A stretch of 5,225 nucleotides of DNA, taken from contig JAFPUA010000104.1 of NCBI GenBank assembly GCA_017413305.1, positions 1 through 5,225 on the forward strand. Reading direction: 5' to 3'. The position numbers and the translations under genes were made by a program. The DNA comes from Candidatus Ruminimicrobiellum caprinum. GTDB taxonomy: Bacteria > Elusimicrobiota > Endomicrobiia > Endomicrobiales > Endomicrobiaceae. Shown here one piece after another: positions 1 to 5,190 of the stretch (the first letter of the stretch is position 1; each line of letters starts with the position of its first letter). The notes under the pieces were generated by a model. The model was not told the origin of the DNA. It worked only from the letters and a program-made list of their open reading frames with translations, and did not search any database.

Positions 1-700
1 CTATGCGAGAACTTGTTATTAAAGATTTCATAAGGGCTTCTGAAATATAGTCACTGGTATTATCGTCCGTATCTGAAAAATACTGTTCACAAATATGATT
101 AAATGCATCATAAATTCCTGCAACCATTTGATATTTAGGAACGGTAAAAGTGTATTTTGGATTAAGTATTGCAAATCTCGGCATTACATTATCGTCGAAA
201 ACTCTGCCGATTTTTAAATTATCTTTATGGTTTGTTATAACAGAACCTGCATTCATTTCAGAACCTGTTCCGACCATAGTAAGAATGCAGCCTACAGGAA
301 CTATTTTATCTTCAGGCTTTCCATTTTTTAAATAATATTTTGTCCAAGGATCTTCTTTACAATATGCAGACACAGAAACACCTTTTGCATAATCTATGGT
401 TGATCCGCCACCTACAGCCAAAATCAAATCAATATTATTATCTCTTACTATTTTACAACCTTCGTATAATTTTTCTACTGTAGGATTGGGCATTACCCCC
501 GGATCTTCAAAAACATTTTTTTCGGCCTCTTTTAAAACTCTCATTACATCGTCATAAATTCCATTTTTCTTAATGGAACCACCACCATAACAAAGCATTA
601 TATTATTTCCGTAGTTTTTTAATTCTTTAGACAAATAAGAAAGTGCTTTTTCTCCGAAAAATACCCTTGTTGGGTTAGCATACTTAAATGTTCCTAACAT
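1..700 (-). CDS. Iron-containing alcohol dehydrogenase, YqhD/butanol dehydrogenase type (C-terminus cut by window edge)
   Basis: This is the N-terminal 233 codons of a cytoplasmic NAD(P)H-dependent alcohol/aldehyde dehydrogenase of the group III iron-containing family. Related YqhD and BdhA/B enzymes have about 385-395 residues, so about 40% is missing beyond the window. Seen directly: a GGGS loop at residues 39-42, the segment GVMPNPT at 68-74, the nucleotide-binding GGGSTIDYAKG at 97-107, and VGTGSEMN at 143-150. The block DAFNHICEQYF at 198-208 holds the first two metal ligands expected from YqhD, Asp198 and His202; the two later histidines lie outside the window. The ATG start is preceded by a strong Shine-Dalgarno (GGGAGG, 708-713) seven bases away. 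The gene runs divergently from mtnN. By family it probably reduces aldehydes during fermentation or detoxification; the true substrate cannot be read. The family is secure, the exact enzyme is not. Confidence 0.93.
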   Translation of the reverse strand, partial: MLGTFKYANPTRVFFGEKALSYLSKELKNYGNNIMLCYGGGSIKKNGIYDDVMRVLKEAEKNVFEDPGVMPNPTVEKLYEGCKIVRDNNIDLILAVGGGSTIDYAKGVSVSAYCKEDPWTKYYLKNGKPEDKIVPVGCILTMVGTGSEMNAGSVITNHKDNLKIGRVFDDNVMPRFAILNPKYTFTVPKYQMVAGIYDAFNHICEQYFSDTDDNTSDYISEALMKSLITSSRI

Positions 701-736
701 TTGAAAACCTCCCAAAAAAATAATTCTTGAATATAT

Positions 737-765
737 ATTCTACAATATTTGTGAAAAATTTTAAA
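737..765 (-). promoter_or_regulatory. Probable sigma-70-type promoter of the alcohol dehydrogenase
   Basis: On the minus strand a TTTAAA (765-760) and a TAGAAT (742-737) are separated by 17 bp, which would start transcription near 730 and leave a leader of about 30 nt. The -10 box is directly preceded by TG, as is the -10 of the divergent mtnN promoter. The surroundings are very AT-rich, so chance matches are easy; the position and spacing are the main support. Confidence 0.45.
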
Positions 766-792
766 GAAAAATTTAGCTTAATATAATTTTAT

Positions 793-821
793 TTTACAAA
801 AAAATTTTTTATTTGTATAAT
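793..821 (+). promoter_or_regulatory. Sigma-70-type promoter of mtnN
   Basis: TTTACA (793-798) and a perfect TATAAT (816-821) are spaced by exactly 17 bp. Transcription would begin near 828, about 26 nt before the mtnN ATG. That leader is too short for a SAM or SAH riboswitch, so simple promoter control is the likely arrangement. Confidence 0.65.
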
Positions 822-843
822 ATCTGTTTATAAAATAATACTT

Positions 844-847
844 GGAG
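844..847 (+). promoter_or_regulatory. Ribosome binding site that fixes the mtnN start
   Basis: GGAG at 844-847 lies six bases before the ATG at 854. An in-frame TTG at 842 would give four more residues, but it would place the start codon on top of this Shine-Dalgarno and has no other site ahead of it. The ATG at 854 is therefore preferred. Confidence 0.75.
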
Positions 848-853
848 AAAAAA

Positions 854-1576
854 ATGGAAAAAATAGCAATTATCGGAGCAATGAGCTGTGAAATTGATGA
901 AATAAAAAAATGTTTAACTGATTTAAAAGAAATTTCTTATCAAGATTTAAAAACATTTACAGGGAATATTAATGACAAATTTATAATATTGGCACAAAGC
1001 GGTATGGGCAAAGTTAATGCTGCAATAAACACCCAGTATATTATCGACACATTTCATCCCGACACGATAATAAACACAGGTGTTGCCGGTGGACTTGGCA
1101 AAGGCTTAAAAATAGGAGATATCGTAATTGCGGAATATCTTGTTCAGCATGATTTTGATGTAACATTTTTAGGCTATGCAAAGGGATATATGTTTTTAGG
1201 AGAAGACAGGAAAAGCCCTACAAAATATTTATGTGATGAAAAACTATTAAAAACTTTTGAAGATTTATTAAACAAAAAAATGACTGAAACAAAATACTAT
1301 AAAGGTGTTATAGCTTCGGGAGATATATTCGTTTCCGACAAGAAACAGAAAGAAGAAATAAATAAAACTTTTAATGCTATTGCCGTAGAAATGGAAGGTG
1401 CTGCTGTTGCACAAACTGCAGTTAGGAACAAAATACCGTTTTTAGTTATTAGGGCAATTTCAGATATGGCAGATGGAACTGAAGGTGAGTATAGAATGAA
1501 TCTTGAAGATATTGCAAAGCTCGCCGCAAACTCAGTGAAAAATTTTATATCAATCGAAAACTTTACAGTTGATTAG
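854..1576 (+). CDS. mtnN: 5'-methylthioadenosine/S-adenosylhomocysteine nucleosidase (MtnN/Pfs)
   Basis: This cytoplasmic hydrolase cleaves adenine from S-adenosylhomocysteine and methylthioadenosine, giving S-ribosylhomocysteine (the LuxS substrate) and methylthioribose. The 240-residue length fits the family (E. coli 232). Seen directly, numbered from the ATG: IIGAMSCEIDEI near the N-terminus with Glu13 matching catalytic Glu12 of E. coli; SGMGKVNAA (49-57); the phosphorylase-family signature INTGVAGGL (73-81); AVEMEGAA (177-184) with Glu181 matching Glu174; and RAISDMAD (200-207) with Asp204 matching the catalytic Asp197. All key residues are present, so it should be active. It is monocistronic, with its own promoter, and its last 14 bp overlap the 3' end of kdsB on the other strand. 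Its pathway partner luxS lies about 3 kb downstream on the same strand. Confidence 0.97.
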   Translation: MEKIAIIGAMSCEIDEIKKCLTDLKEISYQDLKTFTGNINDKFIILAQSGMGKVNAAINTQYIIDTFHPDTIINTGVAGGLGKGLKIGDIVIAEYLVQHDFDVTFLGYAKGYMFLGEDRKSPTKYLCDEKLLKTFEDLLNKKMTETKYYKGVIASGDIFVSDKKQKEEINKTFNAIAVEMEGAAVAQTAVRNKIPFLVIRAISDMADGTEGEYRMNLEDIAKLAANSVKNFISIENFTVD

Positions 1577-2294
1577 CGACTTTTTTAATATCTTCTAATA
1601 CATTCACATCGTGAAAGTCTTTTTTTGAAATGATAATTTTTATCTTTTTCCCCTGCTCTAATACACGAAGCTGTTCAAGACTTTCTGCTATTTCAAGCGT
1701 GGTTTGTTTAGACTTTGTAAATTCACAAACAAATTTTCTTGTATAACCATATACCCCGATATGTTTATAATAAGAAACTTTGTTTTTATTCTTTTCATCT
1801 CTGACAAATGGTATAGGATAGCGAGAAAAATATAATGCATACATATTTTTATCAAAAACAACTTTTACAGTATTAGGATTATTAATATCATCAGTCGACT
1901 TCATTTTGTATGCAGCAGTTAAATACTCAAGTTTTTTATCCTTCTTAAATTCTTCTGCCATTTTTTCTACAAGTTTTGTATCTATCAAAGGTTCATCACC
2001 CTGAACATTTATAAAAGCATTATATTTCGAAAGATATTTTTTTGCCACATATGCTACTCTGTCTGTACCGCTTTTTAAGTTCACAGGCGTCATAAAAACA
2101 TTATAGCCTGCCTTCTTAACAACATCATAAATCCTTTTATCGTCGGTAGCAACTGCAACACAATCTATATTTTTACATTTAGAAACTTTATTTACCACAT
2201 GTAAAATAAGAGGTTTATTATTGATTAAATATAATGGCTTCCCCGGGAAACGACTGGAAGCAAATCTTGCCGGAATTATTATTGCAATTTTCAT
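1563..2294 (-). CDS. kdsB: 3-deoxy-manno-octulosonate cytidylyltransferase (CMP-Kdo synthetase)
   Basis: KdsB activates Kdo with CTP, giving CMP-Kdo and pyrophosphate, so that Kdo can be added to lipid A in the LPS inner core. The 243 residues match the family (E. coli 248). Seen directly: IIPARFASSRFPGKPL (6-21), the CTP-binding N-terminal motif; SGTDR (75-79); NVQGDEP (96-102) with the metal-binding Asp100; YALYFSRYPIP (152-162); KHIGVYGY (177-184); and SLEQLRVLEQG (205-215). One oddity: the usual C-terminal V-D-T-P-E-D motif reads V-N-V-L-E-D, so the second metal ligand (Asp235 in E. coli) is Asn231 here. The ATG has an AGAGG Shine-Dalgarno at 2301-2305. It is the last gene of the hldD-rfaE1-kdsB series, separated from rfaE1 by 148 bp that hold an inverted-repeat element. 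Other CMP-sugar synthetases are related, but the SGTDR and LEQLR blocks favour KdsB. Confidence 0.95.
   Translation of the reverse strand: MKIAIIIPARFASSRFPGKPLYLINNKPLILHVVNKVSKCKNIDCVAVATDDKRIYDVVKKAGYNVFMTPVNLKSGTDRVAYVAKKYLSKYNAFINVQGDEPLIDTKLVEKMAEEFKKDKKLEYLTAAYKMKSTDDINNPNTVKVVFDKNMYALYFSRYPIPFVRDEKNKNKVSYYKHIGVYGYTRKFVCEFTKSKQTTLEIAESLEQLRVLEQGKKIKIIISKKDFHDVNVLEDIKKVANQL
1603..1626 (+). terminator. Weak candidate terminator for mtnN, inside the 3' end of kdsB
   Basis: Read on the plus strand, TTCAC (1603-1607) can pair with GTGAA (1611-1615) across a 3-nt loop. Four bases later a run of seven T follows (1620-1626). The stem is only 5 bp and the same bases encode KdsB residues, so this may be a coincidence of Lys and Phe codons. 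It is the only terminator-like structure I see after mtnN. Confidence 0.22.
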
Positions 2295-2308
2295 TTTAAT
2301 CCTCTATT

Positions 2309-2417
2309 GCGACTTACCTTTTGAATTTCTACTGTGTTGCAACTCGCCTTATGTACCTTGTCCAGTTGTACACTGCGGCTCGCTGTCGTCTTGTATAAAT
2401 TCAAAATCTTTCGTCGC
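2309..2417 (-). repeat. 109-bp GC-elevated inverted-repeat element between rfaE1 and kdsB
   Basis: The ends are inverted copies. GCGAC (2309-2313) and TTTTGAATTT (2319-2328) pair with GTCGC (2413-2417) and AAATTCAAAA (2397-2406): 15 perfect pairs broken only by a 5 x 6 internal loop. Inside, 2351-2356 pairs with 2368-2373 around an 11-nt loop, with one pair (G-U) that works only in the minus-strand RNA, the sense of the LPS transcript. By hand count 48 of 109 bases are G or C, clearly more than the neighbours. The structure would sit in the mRNA just ahead of the kdsB ribosome binding site. No transposase is encoded. It resembles short palindromic or MITE-type elements in size and form, but I cannot name a family. 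Its copy number elsewhere is unknown. Confidence 0.55.
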
Positions 2418-2442
2418 GTAAACAGTTGCCAACTTTAAAAAT

Positions 2443-3432
2443 TTATTCTCTGCCGTTGAAGATTTTTATCGTTCTGATAATTTCTTCGACGGTAACTGTT
2501 GCTGTACCAACTTTACCAACCACAACACCGGCTGCAAAGTTTGCTATTTCTGCAGCTTCAACAAGGTTCCATTTTGCAGCTAAAGCAAGTGTCATCGTTG
2601 CAATAACGGTATCACCTGCACCAGTAACATCATAAACTTCTTTTGCTCTTGTAGGAATATGTGTAATTTTCTTTTTCTCGATAACAGTCATACCTTTTTC
2701 CCCTCGTGTAATGAGGACTGAGTCCGACTGTAAAAGTTTTAATATTTTCTTACCGAGATTTGCTATATCGGCATCTGTTTTTATTCCCTGATGCTGGGCA
2801 TTCATACCCTCGATAGCTTCTTTCGTGTTAGGAGTCATACAGGTAATATGTTTATACTTTTTAAAATTTTCAACTTTAGGATCGACGGTTACGGGAATTT
2901 TTTTCTTTTTTGCAAGGGTAATAATTTTTTTCAATACTTTATCGGTAACAATACCTTTTGCATAATCGGAAATTATTACGCCATCAACTTTTTTCATAAT
3001 ATCGTCAATACTTTTTAAAATATTTTGTTCTGTCTGTCCGGAAAAAGCACCCTTGATTTCTTTATCTACTCTTACAACCTGCTGGTTAGATGCAATAATT
3101 CTTGTCTTTAATGTAGTAGGCCTATGCTGATCTACGACGATATAGTCAGTATTTATATTTTTTTCCTCAAGCATTTCTTTCATACGCAGACCATTAAGAT
3201 CATCACCGACAACGGTAACAATATACGATTTTGCACCTAAAGATGTAATGTTGCTTGCAACATTTCCTGCACCGCCGAGAGTTTCGGTTTCGTTTTTTAC
3301 TTCAACAACAGGAACTGGCGCTTCCGGAGAAATTCTGGAAACTTTTCCCCAAATAAATCTATCAACCATAGTGTCACCGACAACTAAAATTGATTTATCC
3401 TTTAAGCTTAATACTTTTTTTAATAAATCCAT
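2443..3432 (-). CDS. rfaE1: D-glycero-beta-D-manno-heptose-7-phosphate kinase (kinase-only RfaE domain I / HldA)
   Basis: This PfkB/ribokinase-family enzyme phosphorylates heptose 7-phosphate at C1 to heptose-1,7-bisphosphate, an early step to ADP-heptose for the LPS core. At 329 residues it matches only the first domain of bifunctional HldE (E. coli 477), so the adenylyltransferase half (HldC/RfaE2) must be encoded elsewhere. Seen directly: VGDTMVDRFIWG (18-29), SPEAPVPVVEV (35-45), LGGAGNVASNI (52-62), the RfaE-type TTLKTR (106-111), SDYAKG (155-160), VDPK (183-186), TRGEKGM (242-248), and the PfkB signature DVTGAGDTVIA (268-278) with catalytic-base Asp274. The ATG follows a GAGG site (3438-3441) by five bases. 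It lies 71 bp after hldD and 148 bp before kdsB on the same strand. A generic sugar kinase is less likely given the HldE-like N-terminus and the neighbours. Confidence 0.94.
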   Translation of the reverse strand: MDLLKKVLSLKDKSILVVGDTMVDRFIWGKVSRISPEAPVPVVEVKNETETLGGAGNVASNITSLGAKSYIVTVVGDDLNGLRMKEMLEEKNINTDYIVVDQHRPTTLKTRIIASNQQVVRVDKEIKGAFSGQTEQNILKSIDDIMKKVDGVIISDYAKGIVTDKVLKKIITLAKKKKIPVTVDPKVENFKKYKHITCMTPNTKEAIEGMNAQHQGIKTDADIANLGKKILKLLQSDSVLITRGEKGMTVIEKKKITHIPTRAKEVYDVTGAGDTVIATMTLALAAKWNLVEAAEIANFAAGVVVGKVGTATVTVEEIIRTIKIFNGRE

Positions 3433-3441
3433 AACAACCTC

Positions 3442-3497
3442 AACTTATAATTTATAATTTACAATTTACAATTTACAATTTACAATTTATAATTGTA
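3442..3497. repeat. Eight-copy 7-bp tandem repeat (AATTTAC and variants)
   Basis: Eight consecutive heptamers fill the hldD-rfaE1 gap: AACTTAT, AATTTAT, four exact AATTTAC, AATTTAT, AATTGTA. The array ends four bases before the rfaE1 Shine-Dalgarno on one side and six bases after the hldD stop on the other. The last units also form a 9-bp hairpin (3479-3487 with 3491-3499), but it has no T-run on its minus-strand 3' side, so it is not a convincing terminator of hldD. Simple repeats of this kind vary in copy number by slipped-strand mispairing. Confidence 0.9.
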
Positions 3498-3503
3498 AAA
3501 AAT

Positions 3504-4463
3504 TTATAGATATGATGAATTTTTTAAATAGCTGCAGTAATCTTTTATTGAATCTTCAAGTTCCATAAATTTATGATTGCAACCTGCCTGTCTGATTTTA
3601 TCCATTTTTGCTTCGGTAAAATATTGATATTTCCCTCTTAAAATTTCAGGCATATCAAAATATTCTATATTTGTTTTTTTACCTACAGCTGCAAACATGG
3701 CTCTTGCAATATCGTTCCAGCTTCTTGCTTTTCCGGTACCGATATTAAACAACCCTGTATTTTTAGGATTATTCAACAAAAACATCATAACTTCGACAAC
3801 ATCCTTTATATAAACAAAATCCCTCAAAGAATCACCATCACCATATTTACTATTATAGGATTTAAATAACCTTATTATACCCTTTTCTGCAACATCGTTG
3901 TAAGTTTTACAAATAACGCTTTTCATTGTTCCTTTATGATATTCGTTAGGACCAAAAACATTAAAAAATTTAATTCCTGTAACTTTATCGTCATATTTAT
4001 TCCTTAACAGCCACAAATCAAAAAGCTGTTTAGAATATCCATACATATTCAACGGTGCAAGTTTATCTATATCACATTTATCATCATATCCGTTTTCTCC
4101 GTTGCCGTAAGTGGCTGCTGATGATGCATAAATAAAAGGAATTCCCAATTCCATTGCCCACAAAGCAAGCGTTTTAGAATATTCAAAATTGTTATGAATA
4201 TAATAGTTTGCATCGGTCTGAGTAGTAGAACTGCAAGCACCTAAATGAATAATTGCTTCCGGCTTTTGAATTTTTTTATCTTTAACAGCCTGCAGAAAAT
4301 CTTCCTTCTGCATATAATCATAGAATTTTTTCCCTACAAGATTTTTCCATTTTTCGCCATTATCAAGATGATCTACAACGAGAATATCATCAATTTTTTC
4401 TTGATTCAGTTTCCACAAAAAACAACTGCCTATGAAACCTGCACCACCTGTAAGAATAATCAT
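3504..4463 (-). CDS. hldD: ADP-L-glycero-D-manno-heptose 6-epimerase
   Basis: HldD inverts C6 of ADP-D-glycero-D-manno-heptose to the L,D form used by heptosyltransferases, the last step in making the LPS core heptose donor. It is a cytoplasmic, NADP-dependent extended short-chain dehydrogenase. The 319 residues fit the family (E. coli HldD 310). Seen directly: the Rossmann motif TGGAGFIG (5-12), VVDHLDNG (29-36), the family block HLGACSSTT (73-81), ASSAATYG (113-120) with Ser115, YGYSK (141-145) with catalytic Tyr141 and Lys145, and FFNVFGPNEYHKGTM (166-180), where Lys177 matches the E. coli Lys178. Also RDFVYIKDV (214-222), FNIGTG (239-244) and RGKYQYFTEA (276-285). The ATG has an AAGGAG site (4469-4474) five bases away. 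It is first in the minus-strand LPS cluster and runs divergently from luxS, with its own promoter. Confidence 0.97.
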   Translation of the reverse strand: MIILTGGAGFIGSCFLWKLNQEKIDDILVVDHLDNGEKWKNLVGKKFYDYMQKEDFLQAVKDKKIQKPEAIIHLGACSSTTQTDANYYIHNNFEYSKTLALWAMELGIPFIYASSAATYGNGENGYDDKCDIDKLAPLNMYGYSKQLFDLWLLRNKYDDKVTGIKFFNVFGPNEYHKGTMKSVICKTYNDVAEKGIIRLFKSYNSKYGDGDSLRDFVYIKDVVEVMMFLLNNPKNTGLFNIGTGKARSWNDIARAMFAAVGKKTNIEYFDMPEILRGKYQYFTEAKMDKIRQAGCNHKFMELEDSIKDYCSYLKNSSYL

Positions 4464-4517
4464 ACAATCTCCTTAAAAACTATAGCGACCGCACATTTTG
4501 GACTACGCCTGAGTAAT

Positions 4518-4547
4518 ATTATATAATTTATTTAGATACTTTTTCAA
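4518..4547 (-). promoter_or_regulatory. Sigma-70-type promoter of hldD and probably the LPS cluster
   Basis: On the minus strand TTGAAA (4547-4542) and a perfect TATAAT (4523-4518) are 18 bp apart. Transcription would begin near 4511 and give a leader of about 48 nt. No convincing terminator separates hldD, rfaE1 and kdsB, so this promoter can serve all three genes. Confidence 0.65.
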
Positions 4548-4561
4548 GAAAAATTTTAAAG

Positions 4562-4590
4562 TTGAAAAAAAATATATATTGTGATAGAAT
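4562..4590 (+). promoter_or_regulatory. Sigma-70-type extended -10 promoter of luxS
   Basis: TTGAAA (4562-4567) is followed after 17 bp by TAGAAT (4585-4590), with a TGA just before it that makes an extended -10 (TGn). A TATAAT immediately downstream (4591-4596) has no -35 at good spacing. Transcription would begin near 4597, leaving a leader of about 38 nt. Confidence 0.65.
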
Positions 4591-4634
4591 TATAATATCA
4601 AACAAACAATATTTCATAAGGAGAAAATAATATT

Positions 4635-5129
4635 ATGGAAGTTATACAAAGTTTTACAATTGATCACACACATTTGAAGCCCGGCATATATGTTTCAAGA
4701 AAGGATAAAGGCTTCACAACATTTGATTTACGTATCACCGAACCTAATAAAGAACCTGCAGTATCTCCTGCAGCTATGCACAGTTTAGAACATTTGATGG
4801 CAACATGGTTTCGCAATTCTAAAGTAAAAGAAGATGTTGTTTATGTGGGGCCAATGGGATGCCTTACTGGTATGTACATTGTTATGACAGGAATATATAC
4901 TGTTGAAGATATGAGAAAATTAACAATAGACTGTCTCAACTGGATTCTTAAACAAAAAGAAGTCCCTGCCACAACTGCAGAAACTTGCGGAAATTATCTG
5001 CTTCATGATCTTCCAATGTGCAAATGGGAAAGCAAACGCTACCTTAACCGTTTAAAAAAAGATTTTCATAGTAAATACACAAAACTAAAAATCACTCTGT
5101 CCGACGGAAAAACTTTTGCCGACGCATAA
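4635..5129 (+). CDS. luxS: S-ribosylhomocysteine lyase (AI-2 synthase, LuxS)
   Basis: LuxS splits S-ribosylhomocysteine into homocysteine and 4,5-dihydroxy-2,3-pentanedione, the precursor of autoinducer-2. It is a cytoplasmic, homodimeric metalloenzyme. The 164 residues match the family. Seen directly: SFTIDHTHL (6-14), TTFDLR (28-33) with the substrate-contacting Arg33, EPNKEP (36-41), the metal and catalytic motif HSLEH (49-53) giving His49, Glu52 and His53, GPMGC (72-76) with catalytic Cys76 (Cys84 in B. subtilis), and ETCGNY (116-121) with third metal ligand Cys118. All active-site residues are present. The N-terminal region is the shorter PGIYVSRKD form rather than the APYVR form of B. 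subtilis or enterics. Residue 77 after Cys76 is Leu, where Arg or Gln is usual. The AAGGAG site (4618-4623) is 11 bases from the ATG, slightly far. It is monocistronic with its own promoter and terminator. Confidence 0.98.
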   Translation: MEVIQSFTIDHTHLKPGIYVSRKDKGFTTFDLRITEPNKEPAVSPAAMHSLEHLMATWFRNSKVKEDVVYVGPMGCLTGMYIVMTGIYTVEDMRKLTIDCLNWILKQKEVPATTAETCGNYLLHDLPMCKWESKRYLNRLKKDFHSKYTKLKITLSDGKTFADA

Positions 5130-5150
5130 AAAATCGCGAGACGATTTTTT
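5128..5150 (+). terminator. Rho-independent terminator of luxS
   Basis: A 9-bp perfect stem, AAAAAATCG (5128-5136) with CGATTTTTT (5142-5150), closes a 5-nt CGAGA loop. The T-run forms the 3' arm, and the 5' arm begins within the luxS TAA stop. The A/T symmetry means it could also stop transcripts arriving from the right on the minus strand. Confidence 0.75.
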
Positions 5151-5190
5151 AGTTTATGAGTTTATGAATTTATAAGATTATAAGTTTAAC
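5151..5190. repeat. Degenerate 8-bp tandem repeat after luxS
   Basis: Five adjacent octamers: AGTTTATG, AGTTTATG, AATTTATA, AGATTATA, AGTTTAAC. Only the first two are identical. The remaining bases to the window end are A-rich with no gene or further structure that I can support. The array directly follows the luxS terminator. Confidence 0.6.

Noticed and set aside
150..335. Plus-strand open frame of 61 codons
   Set aside because: It is antisense to the alcohol dehydrogenase, whose motifs are unmistakable on the minus strand, and has no recognisable content.
842..853. TTG start for mtnN giving a four-residue longer protein
   Set aside because: The TTG overlaps the only good Shine-Dalgarno (GGAG, 844-847), which is ideally spaced for the ATG at 854.
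822..853. SAM or SAH riboswitch ahead of mtnN
   Set aside because: The inferred leader is about 26 nt, far too short for any known riboswitch of these classes.
1571..1586. A further copy of the GCGAC-TTTTT motif seen at 2309
   Set aside because: The bases are explained by the KdsB C-terminal codons and similarity beyond GCGAC is poor.
2426..2635. Plus-strand open frame of 69 codons rich in Ala, Thr and Val
   Set aside because: It is antisense to the conserved C-terminal PfkB region of rfaE1; the low-complexity look comes from the Ala/Val/Thr codons opposite.
3479..3499. 9-bp hairpin as a terminator of hldD
   Set aside because: It consists of A/T-rich tandem-repeat units, and on the minus strand the T-run precedes rather than follows the stem.
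4245..4526. Plus-strand open frame of 93 codons with hydrophobic Phe/Ile-rich stretches
   Set aside because: It is antisense to the hldD N-terminus and spans the hldD promoter; Phe/Ile richness comes from A-rich codons on the real strand.
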